A stretch of DNA of 64,000 bases from contig WSUB01000126.1 of NCBI GenBank assembly GCA_019633425.1, positions 59,901-123,900 on the forward strand. Direction: 5' to 3'. The position numbers were made by a program, and so were the translations under genes. Each line of letters begins with the position of its first letter. Position 1 is the stretch's first letter. Below are positions 56,465 to 64,000 of this stretch, piece by piece. The DNA is from Tulasnella sp. 424. Its lineage: Eukaryota; Basidiomycota; Agaricomycetes; Cantharellales; Tulasnellaceae. A model generated the notes under the pieces. It saw nothing but the letters and a program-made list of their open reading frames with translations. It was not told the origin of the DNA and searched no databases.

Positions 56465-58738
56465 TCAGAGAGCTATAACATCCTCATCGCCGGACGCAAG
56501 TTCATCTTCCGACCCTTCATCCGTACTCCAGCTACTGCTCCATTCCGATTCCTTCTCACTGTCAACCGCCTCATCTTCCGTAAAGACGGAGACAGTCAAT
56601 TTAATCACGCCCGAGTCCCTAATGCTTTGAAGATCGTCCAAAAAGACCCTCGCCCCGTCGAAACCTCTGAGAGTCACAGAATGTAAAGGTATCGACGCGT
56701 CGTTCCGGGATTGGGCGATACGACGAATGACAGTCGTGGAGACAGCCGGCTCGTTGTCGACCGTCAGAGATACCAGTTGTGGGCACCGGGTGGTTGGGGG
56801 TAATGTATCGTTGTTCGATGCATTGACAACCAAAACTTCTAGGTGTTCATTCGTAAGGGCCGAGGAAGCAATCCGCAGGTCCTTCAATCCCGGCAAGTTT
56901 TCGAGAGTGGCCTCCAAGAAACCCCGTTCAGCATCGCACGATACGAGATCGAGCTTTCGGATCTGGTACTGGGGCTCGGAAAACAGCCGAAGCTCGGTGA
57001 CGTTGATAGGGTGAAATACGCGATAGACGGAAGCGGAGGACAAATTCACTTCGCCGGTGAAGTGAATATGCAGGGCCTGAAGGTTGGGGCAGGCTATTGT
57101 CTGTAATAGAAGTTGTACAGTACTTGGCGTACTCCGAGTTGCGGAAAAGAATTCGAGCGAGTTCATTTCCACTCGGTCGTTTGAGACGTCCGGAGGCGGT
57201 GGGCTCAGGGTTACATCGGAAAACGTCAAGCTTTCGAGCAACGGGGCCGATGCCAAGTGCCGCTTAGTTGTCTGGAGGCTCAACCCAGGGTCACGACCCA
57301 AAGTTAAATGCGTCACAGAAGCTAGGACAAAGGGCACAATAGACAGCGCCCCTTCCCCGTATAACCGCAACTCCCGAAGGTATGTTACGCCAGGCCAGTC
57401 GGGGTACTCCTCCGTTTCCCATATCCGAAATCCCAGTTCCAAATACTCCAAGTTACAAAGCATCGACGACCAGGGGAAGTGGTCCGGAAGGTCGCTAGGT
57501 AGAGATTGAACGTGGTTCTCCCGGTAGAGCGAGGTCGGTCTCTCCAGTCTTAGCCGTCGGATTCGATGTCGGTGCGGGTGGAGCATCTTGTAGAAAGCAA
57601 TTGCTTTTGTGTACCCCTTCAATTGCAGCGAACTAGAAGGGCTGGAGACTAATCCGTGGATCGCAATGACATCCAGTCGCGCTTCTCCAGATCGCTCGAG
57701 GTAGAGTGACAGCATGGAAAGGGGATATTCGAGGTCAAGCTTGGACCAAAGCAGAGGCGAGGCGTTGACAAAGGTCCGGAAGAATTGGCTGACATGTGAC
57801 AGAGTGAGGTGAATATGCGGATCGGAACGCTGAGCTTCGAGAATGATGGTGTGTATGACTTCAGCCGGTAATCTTTGTAGCAGGACGCCAAGTTGGGGCT
57901 CTTCGCTTGCGGAACGCGTCGAACTTTGGCCGTCTCCTCCCATCACGTGACGGGAATCCAAGTTGTCTCTGGGCCTTCCGTCACTCGAGCTAATTTGGGC
58001 GGGAAAAGGAAAAAAAAAATTAGGATTCACGTGCAACCTAGTGAGAAACACGATGGCATACCGATTGGGAGAAGTATCGACGCTATCTATCAAATGTAAA
58101 TCGGCTCCGACAGGGAACTTGGTCAGAATGAGTCTACGCTTTTCAGCATCGAGAAGCGCTAGGCTTTCTTCCGTCCTCTTTCTTGTCGACGTGGCCCTGT
58201 ATAATGTGAACAGTATGAACGTCTTGGTTAGAGCGATCGTGCAGGAGGATGCTTCCACTTGGGACCTCACCTATTGACCATTCCATCGCGAATATCGACT
58301 AACTGCTTCACAACTTCGTTCACCCTTGGTATCCACCGCTCCAATATAAGAAACTCCCTGGTACGAGAGGGGTTACATATAAGCTGAATGTCATCCACAA
58401 CTTCAATTACCGAGGCCGACGGACCGATTTTCCAATCCCATCCGACCGGCTGAACAAAACTCCCCGTCGGGGTAATCAGAGTCTCCAGAGTCTTCTGAGC
58501 CATCGCTGCTCTCCTCTTCGCAGTCACATTCTTCGTCACATTCGACGAGACCTTCCACTGCAGCGCAAATTCCGTGGCTGTTGAGGAGTGTATCGAAGGT
58601 TTGTAGGTCATTTAGAAGCTTGTGAAAGAAAGGGGTGTTGGTATGCCAGGCACTCGATATGTCGTCAATTTCCGTCCAAGGTGGGTATTCGAAAGACGAG
58701 CTATCGTCGCTGTCTTTGGTTGATTCTGAGCTCGTCAT
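56465..58738 (-). CDS. F-box/LRR-like protein, array member H
   Basis: Exon 1 from ATG 58738 encodes SSESTKDSDDSSSFEYPPWT, WHTNTPFFHKLLNDLQTFDT, ECDEECDCEEESSDGSEDSG and FCSAG. The splice at GCCG then joins EFLILERWIPRVNEVVKQL and a basic helical exon (TSTRKRTEESLALLDAEKRR, LILTKFPVGADLHLIDSVD), all in matching phase. The main exon has F-box LQRLPAEVIHTIILEAQRSD, ASPLLWSKLDL, and LRR-like repeats (LEYLELGF, LRELRLYGEG, VTHLTLGRD, LESLTFSDV, LEFFSATRS, IRKLDLVSC, LKDLRIASSAL, LVSLTVDNE, LHSVTLRGFDG). The tail is ELASGDEDVI. It is the most diverged of F-H and marks the 5' end of the array. Confidence 0.85.
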
Positions 58739-60071
58739 TGAGGGTGGTTGAATGGGAGGTCGTTGGTCCAAACCGAAATCCTAACCGTGGGAGATTCACC
58801 AGACAGAATCCCCGTCAGTGTTCGCATCATACCGAACCCGCCGCTAACTAGATTTGATTCATGGAAAATGTAGGCCCACATGAGGCAGTGTCCATATGGC
58901 CCCCGTGTTCAAATGGCAATGGGACTCTGAAAGCCGAGCCATTAAGCCAAATCCGGTAAGTCCAAGGGTTGGCACGCCCAACATCATGGTTCCGGAGTCA
59001 GGATATCCTCCCAAGGTAGTCCTCCGTCTCCACGCCTTCTCTCGGGTACTGTATCATCCATTCTGTAGGACCTACACCAATCCAAGATCGTCGATTGAAT
59101 AAATTTGGGATCGGATTGAATAACAAGCCTCCAATGTATTGCAATGGCAGGCGCCGCAGGTTTGACAGGGTCAAGCGGGAGAGGATGGATTCGAAGCGGA
59201 TATCGAATCATTAATTAGAGAAAACCTAAACGGAGATGCCTTGTCAGTTACTGGTGCTGTTGCTTCTGAAACTAGGAAGGTTATTGTGATCTGCGGGATG
59301 GTGCGTGATCGGAAATGCTGGGAAACGAAGCGAAGCGAATCTCACGCCTTCGGAGGCGAGCTTTCGGAAAATCGAAGCCATCCCAGAAACAGCAGATCAC
59401 CAGAGCCAAGGGAGCATGTGGCCTTAGAATAGGGTCCTTGAGAAAGCCATGAGGCAAGAAAGCGCGCTTCTGGTCAGAGGTTGTCCTTAGAGAGAGGAGG
59501 ATAAGAGATATGAGTTTTTACACTAATCGCAATGACGCCTGCCCATCGTTCAAGTACCCACAAGATTGGAACAGGTCTTGGAGTTGCGATAATCGAAATT
59601 CGCTTTTACGATCGAGGACTCGATGACGTCATCGAAGGCTCAAATAATTATCCGGAAGCACCTTAGAGCTTTAGATTTCTCAATGATAAAAGCATCCCCG
59701 AATTTGGATTGAGATGTTAGGCCTGAATCGGAGCCGTCTTGCATCGAGTTGTGTGGAAACTTTGGCCTCATGTTCCGGAGTTCGCTCAGGCACACCCCTC
59801 CCGTCTAATCTCGTGTCCCATTCCAATTTCAGAGCCCCACAATGTCTCCCAAAGGCGCACGAAGTTGATCTCCACAGTCAAGGCCTTAGGACTTCATTCG
59901 GCGCACACATGACCTTTTCGACGCACGTTTTTTCTTAGTTTGGGCCTCTCCCCATGCTTTTCGATATCCGAACTTTGGCGGATAGTCATTTCACCCGGAT
60001 AATGACGATTGCATCGACGCACTATATAACTCACTTCGATGAGCTTCTCAAAGTTTCTGTCGGTCCCCAAC
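58739..60071. other. Intergenic between the F-box array and the GH32 gene
   Basis: No gene recognised. It carries a short run of GAAGCGAAGCGAATC near 59330 and the GH32 promoter with a TATA element (listed separately). Frames on both strands are short and inconsistent. Confidence 0.4.
60023..60029 (+). promoter_or_regulatory. TATA box of GH32 gene
   Basis: TATATAA lies 49 bases before the ATG at 60072 and only 10 bases before another ATG at 60039. With a normal TATA to transcription-start spacing of about 30 bases, the ATG at 60039 would be upstream of the transcript start. This supports 60072 as the start codon. Confidence 0.55.
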
Positions 60072-62629
60072 ATGGCTTCCCACGCGCACACCCCGTCCAG
60101 CCACATTCTACTCTTCGCCATCGCTTCCGCGGCGTTCTCCCCCGTCCGGGCCGCACCCTCCTGGGCCGACCTCATGATGCCCCGTGCCGATGGGATCGAC
60201 TTTTCGAGCGCTCCTCCGAACTTGACGACTCTCGCCAACAACACCTTGTTCACACACTGGCGACCCAAAGCCCACTTTATCGCTCCGAATTCATGGATGA
60301 ACGACCCCATGACGTTGTGGTACAAGGCGGATGGCCAAGGTGGAGGCAAGTTCAAGGCGTCTTACCAGGCTCATCCGAATCACGTCCAGGTACGCGTGGA
60401 TGTGGTTGTTCAGCGAACGTTATTATTTGGCGTCTGACTTGCGCGCGCGCGATTACTGGAATCGTCCGGGGTTTGTAGTGGGGGAACATTTCCCAGGCCT
60501 CAGCCGTGAGCGATGATCTCATTCACTGGAAGGACGTTCCATCGTGGAAAGAAGATCGACTTACTCTGGTACGCTACTAGTGTTCCTTCTCTGATGGTGG
60601 CGGACGCATCTATGCGAGACTCACCGGCCTTGAAACCTTCTCCAGTATCCAAGTCAGCCAAATGACCATCTGGGCGTATTCGATGGGACAATGAGTACGT
60701 CTTTTTTCCATTCGTTTCGACAGTTCTAACTGCTGGTGACGCCAGTTTCAGAGGGCTACAAGGGTTTCCCGACCCTCATCTACACCGGCGTCAAGCACCT
60801 CCCGACCGGCTGGACGATCCCTTACACTCCAGGAACGGAATCTCAGAACTTGGCTTGGACCGAGGACGGTGGCGTTACGTGGCACAAACTCGAAACCAAT
60901 CCCGTCATTGGCGGTCCTCCCGAAGGAATGAATATTACCGCTTGGCGTGACCCCGTAAGTCAACCCCGAATTCTCAGGTACCTAACGACCGAGAGCTTAA
61001 TGCATTCTTCTAGTGGTTATTCCAGTCTCCTACTCTTGAACGATTAACCGCTTCGAACCAGGGTACACCTACCCCTCCTACGACGTTCAACGGAACCGCT
61101 CCAAACACCACCTCAACGACTACCTCAACCGCGTCCAACCAACACATCAAAGACCCGTGGTTCGCAACCGTCTCCGGAGGTGAAAAAGGAGTCGGACCGC
61201 ATCTCCTACTCTACCGCCAAGCCTCAGAGGATTTCACCAAATGGGTCTACCTAGGCCAGATCTTCCAACACCAAGGGAACTACAGCTGGTCCGAATGGAG
61301 GTAAGCGTCACAAAACCTCCCCCATCCAAACCTAATTCACATTCACTAACCCCCTTCAATATCGCAGCGGAAACTGGGGCTTCAACTTCGAAGTCTCCAC
61401 CGTCCTCCGCCTCGGAACCGAGGGCGACCAACCGGGAACCGGCGGTCGGGACTTTATCTGCATGGGAACCGAAGGCGGTCGTCCCGAAGGGTGGTCGAAC
61501 CACTGGCCTCTCTGGGTAAAAGGCAACTACTCCGACTCGGCGCAGTTGAGTCCCGAGTACGCGGGCGTCGTAGATTGGGGCGAGACGTACGCGTTCATGA
61601 GTTTCCCCGTACCGAGAGAGAAGGGGAGCAACGATTACCAGAACCAGTTGAGTTTTCGGTCTATCTTCCCATTCCAACGAAAAAGAGCTAACGAATCACC
61701 GTCTCTTAGACCCAACCGGCAAATCCTGTTCGGGTGGACGTACGAAGACGACAACGGCTACGGCGTCCTCGCCAAAGGATGGCAAGGCGCGTTCACTTTG
61801 CCCCGCGAGATGTTCGTCAAGCGGTGGACCGTCCGCGATTCGCGCGCGGACGAACGTGGGTCGTGGGGCGTCGTCTCTCGTTCCTCCTCCTCCTCCTCCG
61901 ATTCCGCTACGCTCGAAACGCTCGGCACGCGTCCCGCGAAGGAAGTCGACGCGCTCATGTCGGAGTCAACTTCCAAGTGGGATGAGAAGAGCTGGACGTA
62001 CAAAGGAGGCAACAACGGCACGTGGACGGCGTTCTCCAAACAACCTAAATCCCGGTACTACGTCCTCACCGCCACGCTGGACTTTACGAACGCGTCCGAC
62101 GCCAAAGCGGGGTTCACGATCTACAAATCACCAGACTCGTCCGAACAGACGCACGTTTTCTACGATCTCGCTGCGGAGACGATCCGCGTGGACCGGAGTC
62201 TGTCGAGCGTCGTGACCGAGTTCAACTTGGGTTCCGAAGCTGGTAAATTCAGGCTGTGGAACGTACCCGCGTCGAGTGGGGGTAAGACCAAGTTGGAGAG
62301 TCTCGAGTTGAAGGTGTTTGTGGATAACTCGATCGTCGAGGTGCGCACGTGAAAGGCCTTATATCCATTCCCTTATAATAAACCTAACAAGGGGCCTTTG
62401 TTCGAGGTAGATATACGCCAACGACGTGTTCGCGATGACGACTCGCGTCTACCCGTGGCGCTCCGACTCGGTCGGTCTGGGTTACTACACCGCCGGGTCG
62501 ACGGGGAACGTCACGTTTTCAAACGTCAAAGTCTATGAAGGTCTGACGAACGCCTGGCCCGAGCGGCCGGCTGATACGTCGAACGAGTTGGTGTGGGATG
62601 GCCCTGACGTGCCGTGGGCTGGTTGGTAA
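60072..62629 (+). CDS. Secreted glycoside hydrolase family 32 (beta-fructofuranosidase/inulinase type)
   Basis: Predicted to cleave, or transfer, fructosyl units from sucrose or fructans outside the cell. A signal peptide (SSHILLFAIASAAFSPVRA) is followed by the GH32 fold. The N-terminal catalytic Asp lies in SWMNDPM, a variant of WMNDPNG. Next are KASYQAHPNHVQ, WGNISQASAVSDDLIHWKDV, GVFDGT and AWRDP with the stabilising Asp. The acid/base Glu region is GNWGFNFEVSTVL. DWGETYAFMSFP, ILFGWTYEDDNGYG, KGWQGAFTLPREMF and a beta-sandwich end (VFVDNSIVE, YANDVFAMTTRVYPW) complete it. Several short introns are inferred: near 60390-60478, 60570-60648, 60698-60746, 60955-61012, 61302-61367, 61650-61710 and 62340-62410. 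NDPM and NFE in place of the common NDPNG and ECP place it in a divergent fungal subgroup. Invertase, inulinase and fructosyltransferase cannot be told apart here. Confidence 0.9.
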
Positions 62630-63206
62630 ACAAAAGGTTTCAAAAAACGGATGGACAAGTTGTGAGGAAGTTCGAGCGGAGGAGGGATTTATCTTCATTT
62701 TCCCTTCATTTATGTAATGGACATTTATGCCGTTAACGACCCTGCTCTCTCCATGAACCGCACGTATACCGTCCCCGGGCCCGCGAGGCACGAGAGTTAC
62801 TACACTCAACAAGGACTTCGACCTGGACGCAGACTACAAGAACGTTCATGTATCTATACTGACTGGCAAACGAGTGCGTGTGAGGAGAGTGAAAATATCG
62901 TCCGTCCCCCAAACATCTAGAGGTAAAATATGTACAGTCTATCATAAATAAAAACTCTATAGAACGAGCGTCCAAAGAGGAGGGAAGGCCAAGGGCGACT
63001 CTCAAAAAAAAGGACAACGAAGGACCAAGAATATTAAAGGAGTGACAAGCAGAAGACAAGCCAAAAGGGAGAGGGCGCAAGAGCGTAAAACCGAGTGTAT
63101 TGGGATTGAAAGGGAGAACGGAGAGTTGGCGACTTGGTCAGTGGTAATGAAACCAGCAAGGACAAGTGGCATCGTTGACAGGAGATGAAGGCGAAACGAG
63201 GGAAGC
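62630..63206. other. Convergent 3' region between GH32 and CPL1-like genes
   Basis: Carries the 3' ends of two genes facing each other; no coding sequence supported. AATAAA-like signals are present on the plus strand (AATAAAAACTC near 62946). Confidence 0.4.
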
Positions 63207-64000
63207 TCAATGCGACGAAGGGACACATCTCTGCCTCCACTTGCCCTGTTGACCTAGGCCAGCAGCAAGAGATCCACCGGTGGTCTTCGTCGTAGCCGAA
63301 GAAAGTGTCGAGTTATTGAAGCCTTCATCGTAGTACGAGTCGATCTTGTACCCCCGTTTGCAAGATGCTGAGCACAACCATGAACGATTCAGCCTTTTGT
63401 GAGGCAAACTACAAAAAAAATACCGCACGAGTTACTCACCGATTTGACATTCGCCCTTGACGCACATGCTCCTACGAACTCCATGGCTGGTCAACCCTCG
63501 ACCGGCATTTCCACCGAGGCTACGAGCGGAGATCGGAGCGGGACACTTGTAGCTGTCGCCGAGAGAGGAGCATCCACCGCAATTGTCGAGGTCCGAGGAA
63601 GGGTCGACGCATTCAAAGTCCGAGGCCTTGCCGAGGGCGCGGTTTTCGGGCGATGAAAAGATGGGGCAGGCGAGGGTGGGATAGGGGCACGGTGAGGCCT
63701 AGTTGAGACCCGCGTAAAAGGGGAGAAAATAAAAGACGGATAAGATATGAGGGGGTCGAACGCAGCCTAGAAGCTACTCACGTTCGACCAATCGATCGCC
63801 TTGTTAATCTCGCTCCCTCCTACATCCAGGTCGTCCTCTGGCGCACCAGCGAGTGCCAAGGCTCCCTCGCTCTTCAAGTCCTTCTTGGTATTCTTGGTGT
63901 TCTTGGTCTTGGGAGGTTTGGGCGAAGTGGTTGGTTGAGGTGTGCAGGCAGCGAAGCAGAATTCGATGGTGAAGAACGAGAAGAGTTGGGCGCTGCAACC
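63207..64000 (-). CDS. CPL1-like secreted cysteine-rich protein (5' part outside the window)
   Basis: Three exons are visible: 64000 (partial) to about 63781, 63698-63440 and 63367-63207. The first visible part, SAQLFSFFTIEFCFAACTPQ, is hydrophobic and Cys-containing, then Lys/Pro-rich. The second exon has SPCPYPTLACPIFSSPENRA, DFECVDPSSDLDNCGGCSSL, YKCPAPISARSLGG and MCVKGECQI. The last has ASCKRGYKIDSYYDEG and ends CVPSSH. The pattern ECVD....L..CGGC....C...CVxGxCxxxSCxxGY is the CPL1-like domain found in secreted basidiomycete proteins. The spacing between CGGC and the next Cys is normal, but this copy has an unusual RSLGGNAGRGLTSHGVRRS insert. A role at the cell surface or in iron/heme handling is known only for other members and is not shown here. 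Confidence 0.8.

Noticed and set aside
59894..60355. 153-codon minus-strand frame over the GH32 start
   Set aside because: It is antisense to the signal peptide and first GH32 exon, which have clear family motifs and a TATA box.

Overview
This window looks like nuclear DNA from a basidiomycete fungus, most likely a mushroom-forming agaricomycete. The genes are cut by many short introns (about 45-90 nt, GTRNGY donors and YAG acceptors). The gene families are typical of that group: TKL-type protein kinases with HGD catalytic loops, tandem F-box/leucine-rich genes, a CPL1-like secreted protein and a GH32 fructosidase. No rRNA, tRNA or CRISPR array was found. Gene calls come from reading ORFs, splice signals and family motifs by eye; no database was searched.

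Layout. 1-1.1 kb holds a decayed PIF1/Helitron-type helicase fragment and an orphan terminal exon. 3.6-14.9 kb is a plus-strand TKL kinase cluster with five kinase domains in four genes. The first and third domains are duplicates that include their upstream DNA, and the third and fourth domains are joined in one reading frame. 15-17 kb carries a small one-pass membrane protein and a disordered protein. 17.1-19.3 kb holds a minus-strand gene bracketed by two copies of a roughly 140 bp direct repeat. 20.3-23.6 kb is a long disordered protein ending in a degenerate kinase-like fold in which the catalytic HRD reads HGN. 23.7-26.5 kb has a small ORF and a PCNA gene with a roughly 110-residue charged insertion and ACGCGT cell-cycle boxes. 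27.2-30.1 kb encodes a TKL kinase joined in frame to an eight-blade WD40 propeller of the TBL1/SIF2 type. 31.7-35 kb has a single F-box gene and a disordered protein.

35.5-58.7 kb is one minus-strand array of eight F-box/LRR-like genes plus two mosaic pseudogenes, built by repeated segmental duplication. These genes share an unusual layout: a fast-changing acidic first exon usually with a Cys-x-Cys motif, a short basic helical exon, then the F-box and leucine-rich exon ending in an acidic SGDEE-type tail. The window closes with a secreted GH32 enzyme (60.1-62.6 kb) convergent with a CPL1-like secreted protein that runs off the right edge.

Taken together, the window is a fast-evolving kinase and F-box neighbourhood. 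Tandem duplication, domain fusion and pseudogene formation can be seen directly, set among conserved housekeeping (PCNA) and secreted-enzyme genes. The strongest candidates for new biology are the dual-kinase gene whose linker intron decides one or two kinase domains, the kinase-WD40 fusion, the enlarged PCNA, and the conserved acidic N-terminal module of the F-box array.
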